Shown here: piece by piece, positions 32,531 to 45,290 of the stretch
How the letters are laid out: each line of letters opens with the position of its first letter
How positions within the stretch are numbered: the first letter of the stretch is position 1
From: Pyrenopolyporus hunteri
Lineage: Eukaryota; Ascomycota; Sordariomycetes; Xylariales; Hypoxylaceae
Direction of reading: 5' to 3'
DNA length: 64,000 nt
NCBI GenBank assembly: GCA_902806595.1
Contig: CADCXC010000004.1
Location: forward strand, 372,001-436,000
Notes under the pieces: model-generated
What the model saw: only the letters and a program-made list of their open reading frames with translations
The model's database searches: none
Told to the model about the DNA's origin: nothing
Made by a program: the position numbers and the translations under genes

Positions 32531-33766
32531 ATATCTGGTAATTATTTAGATACTTGAGGTGTTGACTTCACCGCCATGGAGAGCTTGTTCGAGGGCGTCT
32601 TCATAGACGGAGAAGTTTATATACCGTCCAAAGAATCAAATATAATCAACCAAAATATTCCGATTAACCCTGATAGTCCAGGCGCGTAAGCTATTTTGAT
32701 ACATATTAATCCTAGAGCTGTATGACTCGCTGCCCTTAGTCATTCCGGCAACACTTAGACGAAGATATGATTAGCTACTTACGTTAATTCGGATCTCAAT
32801 GCTCTTTCTATGATCCTAAATCCCCCAGATAGGCAGACGGAACGCTCGAAAACACGACTGACATCCATATCGTCCTCTGCTGGGGATTGTTTAATGTAGG
32901 TATATACAATTCTATACATAGTTCCGTTTGGGGTATCACCAGGGTTCGGGTTAGGGTTATAAGAACTGGTGTAACGACTATTATGTGATACGCTATATCA
33001 GGGGAATTCAACGAAGTCTCATTTGAACGGCAAGGTTGGAAAATGCGGCGTATACAATGATCTATATACCCGCCCAGGGAGCTCGCTGCTGCAATAGCCA
33101 CGACGTCGGTGAACCCGGTCAAGCGAGGGGCCGTGTTGGGCGTCGCCGTCGAAGGTCTTACAGAACTTCTCGTTGAGCCTTGGAGTCGGAGAAGAACCAC
33201 CGGGACTAGTAGGCATCTAATTACGGCTCGCGAGCGCCAGGCCGGGATATTTACGGCAGCATAAGAAACGAGGGAAGGGCATCAATCGACCGCACTCTCT
33301 ATTTAAGTACTTGGTACGTGATCAATAACTCGGCATCCTGACACTGACCGGGAATTAGGGCTGATACCGCCGCTACCAAGGGGGTTGTGGTGAAGGCTTG
33401 GGCAAGCATGGTCTAGAGTATGAGTTTAATTCGGTGGGACGCAACGCGCCGTATTAGGAAGATTGATGGTCAACACGGAACACATCTCAATAAGGGGCGG
33501 AAGACGATTTATAGATCCAAAATAGATGTGAGAGCATCACACAGACTCCGTTGGGGAGGGTAAAAGGGATGCGAAGTCTTATATATCTATTTATATCTAC
33601 CTAGTGTATTGATGGGTTTGTTAGGCAGCGTCACGAATCGACGAGTCTTATTTATAGTCAATTAGATGTTGGTTTATTTACTTCACGATGAGCTAAATCT
33701 CGTAACATTGGGGATACCCGAGCCGCCCCCATCCCTTATTTCTTTTCGGTCTAAGAGACTATCGCC
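32531..33766. other. spacer between monooxygenase and MFS genes
   Basis: Region between two convergent 3' ends. It contains a TTAGGG-like tract (32942-32959). Two overlapping minus-strand frames at 32808-33216 look somewhat protein-like but carry no known motif. Confidence 0.4.
32942..32959. repeat. interstitial TTAGGG-like tract
   Basis: GGGTTCGGGTTAGGGTTA, three telomere-type units, the second interstitial tract of this kind in the window and in the opposite orientation to the one at 15.3 kb. Confidence 0.65.
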
Positions 33767-35806
33767 TTAGTCAGTATCGAAGTAGCTACTCTTTTTTAAT
33801 ATAGACAAGTCAACCAGGCCCATAACACGCCCGTCAAGGTGTTGCACACTCTCATCCAGAAAGCGGTATACGAAGCAGACCGCGAGGACAAAAACGATCT
33901 GCATGACCCCGATAGCAATCGTGGCCGTTTTGAGATCCTCCCACCAAACAACTGTGTTTGGTATGCCTAGGATCAGGCTACCCGCGACAAGGTTTCGGAG
34001 ACAGGTGACACCACCGTGCATATCAGCCTTATTGCGCAGGCAGACCGCAAGGTTCGCCGAGGTGAAAGCTGCGGACCGCTGAATGACGGGGCGGATGGTC
34101 GCGTCCAAGGTCAAGGAACCGGCCGCTAGAAGACCGAGCAGAAATGACACGATCGGCAAGCTGATGCTAGTCAGCTCCATGCCCCATTGCGTGCTGAAGG
34201 GTAGTGTCGGGTCGTCCATCGACATTTCCATTGTTCCGACGAGATAGAAACCGAATCCCAGCATTCCAATTGAAGCGAAAGCTGAGCCTAGAACGAGAGT
34301 TGTTAAGTGAACAGTCCGTGTGAAGCGTTTGACGAAAAGAGAAGAAGTAAGGGCTATGGCTACTGGGGTGGCGAGGAGAAAGGGGCCCGCTAGCAAGGCG
34401 CCCATAGAATCTGAAGTTAGCATGAAAGGGAGAGTCGAGAAAAGCATTGATAGCGAGCTGATTAAACCCCAAAGACCTGCGTATGGTAGGAAAGTAAGGG
34501 CAAATAGGATGCCGGTGGTTGGGGCAATCATGGCTCGAGGTGCCTGCAAGATCAATTGTATGTTGATTTCATTCGCTTGATATGATCGAGGTTTCATTTC
34601 AGCCAGATACTGCATGACGGCGGCTTTGGTAAAAGTAACGTTCGGCCAGGGAGACTGTGAGGGTTGGAGGGTTGGTGATTGGCTGTCCACGTAGACCCGA
34701 TCGTACATCGTCTCCGGCGCCCCGAACGCTGATAATAAAACGGAGACCGCCATGAAAGCACTCATAATCTCGTACTGCAGCTCGAAACCCCTTGGCCCCA
34801 TAGAAGCAACGCCGCCTAGTAGAGGAGCGCCCAGCATAGTGGCGGTGGAAATGGCGTAATAGGATACAATCTTCGATTGACGTTCGTGTTCCTGAGAAAA
34901 TCAGCGCGGAAACTTCGATAGAAACGTCAAGTGCCCGTCACTCACGAAGTAAGTGTCCTGAATAGACCCGAGGACCAGAGTATCGAATGAGCCCCATCCG
35001 AGCCCCTGGAATATCCTCGCAGCCATATTCTGCTCTATACTTCCCCTAACAGTGGTATTCCAGACCGTCCCTATGAATATAAATACCGTTGACATCAGAT
35101 ATACTGGTCGTTTACCCCATATTCTGGCTATCGTCAACGATACCAATCCAGCCACTGCGGACACCATTAAAGGTACGGCGGTCAATGCCACCGCTGCTGT
35201 GTATGAGACTCCTTCGCCCACCGCGATTTCGCTATTTACGCTGACGTAGGCGGTCTTCATTGCGCCTACTAAGGCTGTCGTGAACAATAGCGCCCCTAGG
35301 TTCACATGCTTTTTCCACGATGGCCAATTTAGAGGGTCCGAGGGGTCCTCGCTGGGCTGCGGTGACAGCTCGACATCGGCATACTTTCCCGTGCCGTATT
35401 TGATAGCCCGTCGTGATCGCTTACTCGCAAACGACGATCCGGATACTGCCGTCTCCATGGTCATAGTAGATGCGACGGTGGCTGCGGTGGTTGGCCTTGG
35501 GTCTTTTGATATCGGCCTCGGGGGGCGCTCTCCCATCATCCCCGCCTTAAACGATAGCGTAACATCCTTCTCGGTGCCTTCTAACGACGCTAATAACGAC
35601 TCGAGTGTATTCGTGATCCGGTTAAGATCAGCATCCTCTTGCTTTTTCTCGAAACTTGGTGACTCGGGCACAGGCGACAGCGGCGGGAGTGGCGGAAGCG
35701 TCTTCCTATTGTTGATCGTCAATCTTGTTGGCGCGAGAACACTCTTCTTCACTTCGGATATCTCGGCCGTCGACCCTATTCCTCCAAGATCCGCCATGAC
35801 GACCAT
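33767..35806 (-). CDS. major facilitator superfamily transporter
   Basis: Polytopic membrane transporter. Exons 35806-34946 and 34891-33767 give 661 residues. A long Ser/Thr/Pro-rich cytosolic N-tail (about 165 residues) leads to DPLNWPSWKKHVNL, the usual entrance to TM1 in fungal DHA-type members. TM helices follow, with an RIWGKRPVYL loop (the motif-A region between TM2 and TM3) and QDTYFEHERQSKIVSYYA across the splice junction. About 11-12 hydrophobic segments in total. The in-phase intron has a GTGAGT donor and CTCAG acceptor. The frame is open 135 bp further upstream with protein-like content and a TTTACTCAG acceptor, so the true start could lie in an upstream exon. Substrate unknown. 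Confidence 0.85.
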
Positions 35807-38620
35807 TACTATGATATCCCCTCTCCCCCAATCACTAGATCCAGCGGATTCCGAAGAAGCAGCAATATCGCCTGTCCTGGGCTTGGAGGGGACGAGGTCG
35901 AACCGGCTGTCAAACAGCTGAGTAAACCAACAACGAAAGAATGGAATTAATAAGTATAATTAAAAAGAAAGGGCAACCAGGCCCACGAAGATCAACTTCG
36001 AAGAAACGAAATCGCGATAGGAGTTCGTGTGATGGTATAGTATATAGATGTGAATGGTAGATGAAGAGAATCGGTAGGTACTGGACGAAGAGAAAAAACC
36101 ATCCGCGAAGCCGAGATCCATCCCCGGTTCACCAACATGATTAGCACGGACAATTGGCGTGTGAGATCTTCATAGGGCTTCATGGAATCACAGACGCTAG
36201 TAACTGTGAACAAGGATCTCAGGTGCCGTAGTATCCCAACAGGTATTGCTACGCAGATGCCGCAGGTAGGTATAGTTACATCAGCTCCAGAGTCACTAAG
36301 ATCGCAATCTAAGGATCCATACCTAGGTATATAGTCAACCATGTCAGCAATTACGAATTACATCGCAGAATTAATACAGGACTTATAGGTATCGCCATTG
36401 TCACTATCACATTCATTTTGTTCGTCCGAATCTTCATCGATCATAATCGTGATTCTGGAGGTGAGGCATTCCAAGACTCTTCAAGGCGTACGACATGGGG
36501 TGTCCCGGTCTGTTGGTAGCTTGGAATTACGCAAGCCGAACTCCTTGTCTTAGCGCGATATCTTACGCTCGTCGTTTTTCCCGGTGACGAAGTCGACTCT
36601 TCTAGGGGCTTGCATCGAAACAGGAATTATTCGAGTACTCGTCTCTACGGCTCGTAAGACTTTGGGATTCCAGATGGAGAAAAGAAGGAAACGTAGGTGG
36701 GGGTTGGGAAGAAAAGAAGAAGGAAAAGAAAAGCTCGGCACATTCCGAAGTGCGCTCTGACCAGAGCATGAAACTCTCCTGATGCAGAGAACGTGTCGCG
36801 GATCATCCCGCCCTGCATTACCAAAGATACAGGTGTTAACTTAACTGATAGGCCACACCATGAGAAGTCGGGCAGCAACATCGAACGTATTCTTACGCTT
36901 CCGTACACGTTTATCCTCAAGGTGATACGTAATACGCCCGTGTATAGCCCGGACAGTTACCGAGCTCGATTTACTTCCGCTTTCTAATAGCACCGTATAC
37001 ATTGTGTACCTACTCATCAGGTCGTATTGTACAGTCGAAAATCTACACATTCTTCTACAGAAGTTTTAATGGATATTAAGTACATGTACCTATTTCATCA
37101 TCTGCTTGGGCCGGTGGTAAGACGAGCGCCACGCGAGCGGAACTTATTTCTCGGATAACCGAGGTCTTCACGACTTCCCTTCCTCCTGGCTAACACGGAC
37201 GGGAATAAAATACGGAAGTTAATAAGATATGAAAATCTCTAGTTATGTAAAGCTGAACATATACCGACTCGGCCTCGACTCGGTATGCACGCCCAGACAA
37301 CAGCCTATGCAGGAACGACGCAGTTGGTGCCGGACTCCCACGGGCGGAACCGGGTAGAAGTACGATGTCGACAGCGGCGGGCGCTCCGATAGGCGGGCTT
37401 CCTAGATTTTTGCAATTCACATGCCTCGAACTTGTCACGGCCCACGCACGAGCTAGGAAACGTAAACGCCACCAACGAGTCATACATTATGCATTGAGAA
37501 ATCTGATATATCATGAAGTTACCAAGCAGCCGTATCTGTGCGAGATCGGGATTGGCCATCTCGAATGCATGATGGACGCAGGATACTTACCTTGAAGTTA
37601 AACACTTCTGATTCATCTCTACGAAGCAATCGCCCGTCAAACACCCGAGACCTCGTAAGAGGGAAAGACATCAGGGATAAACTAGATTCTAAATATTAGG
37701 CACGATGAAGCTCTAGTTCTATTTATAAGTCGTCTCCCAAGAAGAAAAGATAACTTCTCCACCCCGCGCCTAACATGCAACCCAAAACACATTATTATCA
37801 TTCGAGAACCGGGTCCTGTAAGCAAATGGCTCAGTCCGATGTCTCGCTGACGCTTCCCAATCGCCACGTTCGCAAATCGAAAATTATAACCTATATCGTC
37901 AAAAATCTCTCCCGTAGTCCGTACCGCGCACCTTGGCGGTTTACATGACAAATGCGGTAGCCAGTGATCCAAGTTGTTGCGTCGTTGGAAAAGCGCATTT
38001 CAAAAAGGTATTGCAAGGCTGGTATATTGCACCGCTACCCGGGAAGTAAACGGCACCTAAATGTCAAAGATGTGTAAGTCAATAATCTGCAATCTAAGCT
38101 TGTAGATGTACCCCTCCAACCGGGGATAGTTGGGGGGCATGAGGACGGCTGGGATCGGCCAAGGCATCTCGCGATGGTGGTTATTCGTCTTGCTTTCGGT
38201 CCACTGGGCCAGAAAGAGGAAAAAAACGAAATCTCTCTTTTCGCATCGATGGAACATGTTCAACAGCTTTGTTGGGCTTGTCACATCACAGCGTGAGCTG
38301 CGGATGCGACGCCATGTCTCGTATCTAAGCCGTGGATAGATTGGTTATCCTGGCGAGGGCTGATAGCAATCTTCGTCTCGGCGTCGAAGGAATGCGGGAG
38401 ATCTAAAATAATAACCGAGTCCTAGTAGATTATTCCAGAGAGGCTCGGTATATCTGGGAGGCCGTTGCTCCTCTTCATAAAGATGCAATTACGACTGCTT
38501 TACCTGCATGTGTGACTTGCTGCGCTTCGGATGACTCGAAACTGAGCAGCAGCCAATTTGCTCGTATGAGCAACTCTGCAATCATCCCGTCAGCTTGCGT
38601 TTGATGATCCGGATGTTATT
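35807..38620. other. 2.8-kb spacer upstream of the MFS gene
   Basis: Contains the MFS promoter/leader and possibly an upstream exon at about 35807-35910. A CCTAGGTAT word lies near 36319-36332. Several 60-115-codon frames on both strands lack recognisable motifs. No gene supported. Confidence 0.4.
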
Positions 38621-39451
38621 TTAGCCGAACATACCTTGGTACTCCAAAGAGTACGAGACCGAAGGACAGTCATCTCGGTCGAGAAGGACGGGAGTTGGTA
38701 TGCTCTCGTCCAACACGACTCGGAATCGTAGTCCGACGGTCTTCGACGAGTTAGTCCATAGGATGGACGAGTCGTCTATACCCGCACTCGTTCGCTGCTG
38801 CGTCCTTGCTGCGTTTGCTGCTTCCTGCTCGAGCCAGCGGCGCCATACTCGGACCACGTTGTCGGTGATGTTGGCAAAGCTGGAAAATAAGCCGTTCCTC
38901 GGCCCCAGTTTAACCAGGTTGGTAATGGCGCAGAGCTGGGAGAACAATTCGCCCGAGTCCAGGAATACCTCTTGCGACGGCACTTTGATGATCGGCCTCG
39001 ACACTTCTCCGAGGTCGAGACTCTGGGGCCCGTGATACTCGTCTCCGAGGTACGGGCGAAATCGTGCGTACAGGGCGCCGAGCTCTCCGAGGTTAGCTTC
39101 GTCGCCGGCTTCGGTGAGCCCGTGCATCCCTAGGTATTCGCAGAACATCGACGGCGTAGAAACCTTTTCGCTTGGGTGGAAGCACTCGAGGATAACTTGG
39201 TGATCCCGGAGCCTCGAGGTCTCCACGAGGCGCGTATAATGCACCCGGCCCACTAGTCCATAGAAGCGGCGGCAAACAGCAGCAAGGGGCAGCAGCGAGC
39301 GAGTCGGGAACGAACTCAGGACATTGATGATGATCTTTCAAGCAGGTGTTAATAATACCAAGGTTGCCTTAACGTAATGTTGATGAGGGCGATGGGGGGT
39401 TTGCCGTACCTCGTTCGGGAGGGAATCTATCGATAATTGTGAGTGAGCCAT
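38621..39451 (-). CDS. F-box domain protein
   Basis: Likely substrate adaptor of an SCF ubiquitin ligase. Exons 39451-39410 and 39334-38621 give 251 residues. The N-terminal F-box runs across the junction: IDSLPNE (exon 1) then IIINVLSSFPTRSLLPLAAV and CRRFYGLV (exon 2), matching LP.E....L..L....L.....VCR.. The 75-bp intron starts GTACGG and ends AAAG, joining in phase 0. The rest shows no repeat domain (no WD40 or LRR), only a mixed globular region ending LEYQGMFG. Target unknown. Confidence 0.8.
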
Positions 39452-41193
39452 GACGTGCGACATGGGCAAATGCCAGCAAAGATACACAGAATGGGTCAAC
39501 GAAAACACAAGACACGTCGTCGAGGCTCCGAAAGTAAAACCTAGACACGCACCGGCAGGGTGTAACGAGCTTTTATATCAACCCTTTCGTTGACAGTTGA
39601 ATGGGATCTTCCGGATGCGGGTGGATCTGACGGATATCACGATAGCCAATATGATCGCGGCTTACAGCGAACCCGACAACACGTTTTGCCCGTATGTACA
39701 ATAACCCAGTCAATTTTGAGGCTCTGATATTAATGTCGGTCTGCGATCTTGGCGCAATCAGCTGTTAAAAGATCGACTGTCTTGCCGAGTGAACGCCGAC
39801 GAGTTATGCAGCCCAGCAGCTACGCAAACACGCCAGATCAGGTGAGTTGATTCCTAGACTTCCTGCGCGCGCCCGGGTGATTCCGAGATAGCTTCCCCCT
39901 TTACGTATCCCGTATGTACTAGTTCGATATATGTACCTCGACACCACAGTCCGACCTGATAATTTCTCAAGATATTTTGCCCCGATGAGCTGAATTATTT
40001 GAGTATCGCAGCGTAGCAGTAACGTCAAAGCACAAATAGTGTCTTGCAACAATAATGATGATGATGATATTGATGGTGGGTGATTTGCCACATTTCCGCC
40101 AGCTCATCCTTATCGTTGTTATATCAAAGGGCACAGTATATCGAGTGTTAAATCTACTATAGAGACTGTATTCCATCTGTCTACGTGGAATCCTCCGTGA
40201 GCTCGAATCCCTGCTACGCCAGGTTTCCACCCTTTTAAAGGCATACATATAGGTGCATCTGCAGCTTTCATTGGCCAGTCGCTTATCCTCATCGTAATAC
40301 AGCGCGTATCTACATAGATATCTATTCGATGACTTTTTTCTTTTTCCCTCAAAGAATCCATGTATGCGGTAGCCGGGAACCAATATTAAGGAGTCTCGGA
40401 AATACCCGGAAATCAACGACGAAGAGAAAATCGAGTCTTCAAGGGTCAATTTTATTCCACACCTCAACCCGGTCAGGTTCGCTGAAGCTTAATTAGACGT
40501 AGGTATGGATCTACGAGATCTAACCTAGGTATTTTTCGGTTCCCATATATCAAAATAGTATACTCTCGTCGTTTACGGCTTAAGTCAAGCTGTGTTGGGT
40601 ACCTAAGCACCCTTCATGCTTCTTCCAGCCTTGAGTTGTCAGACCTTGGTTCTACCTATTAGATAAAGATAAGGGATAAGCACGGAGCTCTTATATCTCG
40701 TATCATCCCTGAGCTTAGATTTTACTTCATTCCTTTTCAATACAACTATTTTCCTCACTTCACAATTGACCATAAGGTGTCTAATGGGTCCTATTAGTAC
40801 CTAGGTACCTATAAGATATGGCACGGATATAGGTTATCTCACGTCAAGGACAGGAGGGATATGCTTCTTTGTCCTCGTTCACTAAGTATAGGTACCCAGG
40901 CTGGAGGCCTGCATCATAAGATGGCTTGTGCGACAATGAAGTTATCTCCCTTACTACATACCTCTAGATAGCCTACGACGGGTCCTGCTCGCAATTACAC
41001 AGCCAAATGCTTTCGTAAATCAATTCACAATAATGCCAATTCGCGTGGAAGCATCTGGTCCCGAGTATTATCTATAAATAGGTAGTTGCTCGTCGATAAC
41101 GGATTTTAAAAGTTTAGGTTCCGTATGAAGCTCAAAATCGCGGTATGGGCATTTGAAAGCCTATCTGTGAGGACTAGTTCCGTATTACTATTA
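39452..41193. other. 1.7-kb spacer
   Basis: F-box promoter on the left. Contains ATG/GAT microsatellite-like sequence near 40050-40075 and a TACCTAGGTACCTA word at about 40797-40812. A 166-codon minus-strand frame (39967-40467) has atypical composition and is not supported. Confidence 0.4.
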
Positions 41194-42084
41194 CTACCAT
41201 TCTTCTGAGATAGTCCAGCCAACGTTAACTCGAATAAAGTCAACAATATCATCTATTTCATCCGGTATTCTATACCAATGCCCGAGGCCGTGATAAACCT
41301 TCCAGACAACTTCATATTCGGCAGCTCGCATGACTTTCGCGGCAGCCTCACCTTGTTTTAACGGCTTCTTTTCGTCCATATCACCATGACCAAGGAACAC
41401 CGGGGTAGACTTAGCCGTGTTTATTTCTCTATCGTTCGCTATGGGCGGGAGGCAGAGGAGCTCTCGTTCGAAGATTAGAGCCTTGACAGCTGGGCCTTGT
41501 GTCGCTGACTCCGCGTCACCCAGGGCTTCCTCACTGGTAAATGGGTCGTCTTCGTCTGTCCCAATGTCATTTTCCTTGATAGCTTCTCCAATATCTTTAC
41601 GAAACGGCAGGTACCCACACATCCCAATGTAGCCACCCAGGGGAAAGCTGAGGGTGAGCAATAGGGAGAGCGACATAGCACAGCCTTGACTAATGCCCCC
41701 AATGATTATGTTTTGCGGCGATACCTTCGAGGTTTCCTGCTGTAAAAGCTCGTGGAGCTCCGCGGCAGATTCTGCCAACCCCTGAAGCTGGATCTCTTTT
41801 CGATATTCCGGGTCGGAAAGACGTGCAATATCGAACCATTGTGTGAGCGTCGCCCTCCCGAAGGCGGAAGAACGGCGCCGTTTTGCTGTGGGAAAGATAA
41901 AACGAGCGCCTGGTAGCAATTGTTGGAGTGTCCGGCCGGCTGAAGTTTTGCCCGTCTCGAGAAATTCACTCCCGAACTTTCTCCCATTAGAACTTAATCC
42001 ATGAAGGAGGATGACTGTGTATGTATGAGTTGTGATAGGCTCTACAATATAAGTAGCCGAGTTGGTCAAGTCGGTTCGATCCAT
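41194..42084 (-). CDS. acyl-protein thioesterase / carboxylesterase-like hydrolase
   Basis: Phospholipase/carboxylesterase (APT1-type) alpha/beta hydrolase, 296 residues, single exon. It has LLHGLSSNG near the N-terminus (oxyanion region, about 27-34), GGISQGCAMS with nucleophile Ser 132, HGDMDEKKP with Asp 237 and GLGHWY with His 269. It is longer than yeast/human APT (about 225) because of an acidic insert of about 50 residues (roughly 165-215). Such proteins remove acyl groups from proteins or lysophospholipids; this substrate range is inferred from family. No signal peptide. Confidence 0.85.
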   Translation of the reverse strand: MDRTDLTNSATYIVEPITTHTYTVILLHGLSSNGRKFGSEFLETGKTSAGRTLQQLLPGARFIFPTAKRRRSSAFGRATLTQWFDIARLSDPEYRKEIQLQGLAESAAELHELLQQETSKVSPQNIIIGGISQGCAMSLSLLLTLSFPLGGYIGMCGYLPFRKDIGEAIKENDIGTDEDDPFTSEEALGDAESATQGPAVKALIFERELLCLPPIANDREINTAKSTPVFLGHGDMDEKKPLKQGEAAAKVMRAAEYEVVWKVYHGLGHWYRIPDEIDDIVDFIRVNVGWTISEEW

Positions 42085-45000
42085 GATGGGGAAGTTCGTC
42101 TGGATCGTCTTGGCTTAGTCTATTAGGACCTGAATCTGACCGGAACATCCTTTTCCTTGGAACTCGGCGTGACCAAGGCCTCAGCGGCCACAACCGGCCG
42201 AAATTCAAATAAGGAAGCTTGAAGTACAAGAGAAAGAGGAAAGAGATGACGAGGGCGGATGTTTTCTTCGAGCTACTAAGTCGGACGATGCAACGCAATA
42301 GAGCCTTTTCTTGGCTTGGTTGGGCATTAGTATATTGCTGTTGGTAGGATTTCCGTTGGGCTCATTGGTTGGCATTCACCGGTCTGTTCCTTGGAGTGGG
42401 GCATTAAACTCCCATTACTCTGCAGTTTCTGGATAATATAATAGGCAACGAGTTCTCAATCAAGCAAGAGAACCATTGCGGACACCGGGCGAGAGTATTT
42501 CTCCGGGAAACGCTATCATATGTGAGCGCGATCTATGGCATTTCGCAGCGCAGCGGCAAGCACCACGAGTAACGTGGGCATGTATGAGGTACTTACCTAT
42601 GCATAGTACCTATTTAGGTCAGCGACTGAGATAGCAGGAGTCAGAGCTGAGATCTCTCGATCCGAAAAGGTCCATACCCTCCACAGTCTTAGTAAACACA
42701 CCGATCATCAGACAAGGAGTCAATCTGGCTGTTGATAAAAGAAAGACCTTTCAGCTGACGCAACTCTCGCATATATTGATAGACCCGGCCTCTGATAGAC
42801 CCTGCCGATGTCTCATCGTAACCCTCTCATTCTCCCGGTGGTCAACACCCTCGGGCGAGTTCCATCGAGAAGTGCATGTGTCCCGAATACGAACCTTGAT
42901 ACGCATTGCATATTTCTAACACTGAAATATCCATGCGTATTGGAATGTATCCCATAGTTTCCGTCCCTATCAAGCGCATACTTAGTTCCGCCCGATTTGG
43001 TCTTCATTGGTAAGTAGAACTTGTAACCAAATCGGTAAGTATTCGCTGAACCTCATGTCTTCCGCTAACTTCGGCCGTGTTATGGTATTAGTTCTATAAA
43101 CAACGTACGTGTAAGGTTATAAAGATTGTAGAACGTTATTTCGTGATAATCGCGAGTAAGGCGTAAGTTTAGTGCAGTCGATATTTCTTCACTTACCTGA
43201 TTACCACGTTAGCAGAACACATTAAAAATCAGTCGGATGTTGATAAAGCGTTAGGATAATGTTTTCTATATAGCCGGTGCAGCCGCCGATAATCGAGTAC
43301 CTAGGTACTAAAATAGTGTATACAAACTTGTTGCGGTGGTTACTAGATGCAATGCACCAAAGGTGAGGCGGATATAGGGGGTCGTAAATATGTGGCTTTA
43401 CTCTTTACCGCAGCCCTTAGCTCTTACCAATCAGCAGTCATACATATGCCAGGTTCGTCTGTTACGTACATTACCAAGTTAACACCAAGACTTACAAGGT
43501 GTCAGACGTATGCCGTGTAGTTGGAACGGATGCTTCACTACCTGGTTGCCGACAAGTTCGAAGCTATGTGGACGGGGAGCAAAATACCTACCTACCAAGG
43601 TAGCTAGCGAACACGGCACATACAACGACGGAGCTAAATAAACCGGTCTGTCCAAGTCCCCGATTATGCGCTGTGATTCATTAACGATCCCCTTGTACAG
43701 AAGGATCAACGATATCAGTCCTCGTCAGTGTCGGTTCAAGCTAGTTCTGTGATCGCCTCACCGGGGGCTCTGCCGGCCTACCACCTTCCTATCGACGGGC
43801 TCGAATAGATACATCTGTTATCACCTCGCAGAAAACGTTGGCGACCCGTCGACCCAGATTGGTCGATGCTCAACATCATACTCGCCATCCTGCTCTCTCT
43901 TAACCAAAGCCCGAGCCCGACGATACCCTACGATCCTTCAATTACTCCTATTCAGGGTCAGATGGTGTGTAGTTGAATTCTTGCCAGTCGGATCGCTTTA
44001 CGACAACACTATGACGGATGTTTCTTGTGTCTTCTCTACTTCCTGGCTAGCTTCGACTTGGTTTAGGGCGCGGTTATATCGCTAAATATTGCGCAATGAG
44101 GAAGCCTGGTGAGAATCAAGATTTCTTGGAACTGTTGACCCCTGCTCCTCGTGTTTCTTGGTTGAGGTTCGCTAGCTTAGATGTTTAAGCGGCTGTTCTA
44201 AGACGCGGGATTGTTGCACCCTAAACCCGCATCGCGTGATCCTATATCGTTTCTTCAAAGTGATTCCCCCATATAGAAGACGAAGAAGCAGTCTCCGGTA
44301 TGCTATGTCGGATACCGCCCGTCTAGAAATCATCTTAGGACGTCTGTGAAAAGACAACGTCACGAAGGTGGGCGGTTTACGGCTACGCTAGTTTTGCCAA
44401 GGATCTTGTAGACTATATGATACCGCGGTATAATATTTATAAAGAGAATGGCCAGATTCGAATAGATTCGTCGCTCACAAGCTCCGGCATGGCTATCCGT
44501 AACAAGATGCAGCTAACGTGCATAATGTTACTTTTACCCTTGGGATGGGCAGGCTTATATCACGACTGAAGATCGTATCGCTGCCAGATTACGGTCGATG
44601 AGATGGCGTTCAAATCACAGCGGAACCGTTATTGTCACCTTGCCGGGGCGAACTGCGTGCGTTATCTACCTCGAGGTTCGAGTCGATGCGTCCGAATAGC
44701 TTCCCAAACCAGGTACCGATGACTTTTGACACACCCTTCCGACGTGGCACTACCGCGGTGCTACAGCGAATGGCTTGCTTACTGCATACCCCGATTCGCA
44801 ATAGGACGTCGAGGAGGGTTTTAAGTCGCCCCCCACACCAATAGCAAACGCCGTTACGGGCAGACCCCGAGGGCAAGGCACGTCTTCCCCAGAAGCGGGC
44901 GTAGCATTGCAGGGGCAAGAAGCGCAACCATCGGACCAGAGTGGAGCATAATCATGTGGATACATGCCAGGAAGAGATTCCCATGTTCGCGGATAGTTGC

Positions 45001-45250
45001 CATACTACGGACGGCCTTGCAAGAGACCAGACACAACTTCCGCGGCGCTTCGCTTCTTCCGAGCAACCGAGCTAAGCAATAGGAACGGCTGCCATCGACC
45101 CCTTGGATATCTATCATTGATTGGTTTACGGTAAACAGAATCACGTACGCCATTCATTTGTCATAGCTGGAGGCGCGCTGTTCCGATCCAATGCGTTCGG
45201 GTACGGACCGAATGGATATCGAGCCAGCCGGTGGATTTCTGGAGAAGGGG

Positions 45251-45290
45251 GTGCGCGCGCGCGAGAGAGAGAGAGACGCACACACACACG
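45251..45290. repeat. compound (GC)n(GA)n(CA)n microsatellite
   Basis: Alternating GC, then GA, then CA dinucleotides in 40 bp. A second (GC)n run lies at 45634-45646. Confidence 0.85.

Noticed and set aside
32808..33216. Two overlapping minus-strand frames
   Set aside because: Somewhat protein-like but they conflict with one another and have no start/splice support; left as unexplained spacer.
39967..40467. 166-codon minus-strand open frame
   Set aside because: Composition is rich in Arg/Ser/Ile and runs through a microsatellite-like segment; no motif, no splice context.
44610..45153. Overlapping minus-strand ORFs
   Set aside because: Two frames overlap and neither contains a domain; likely chance or decayed sequence.
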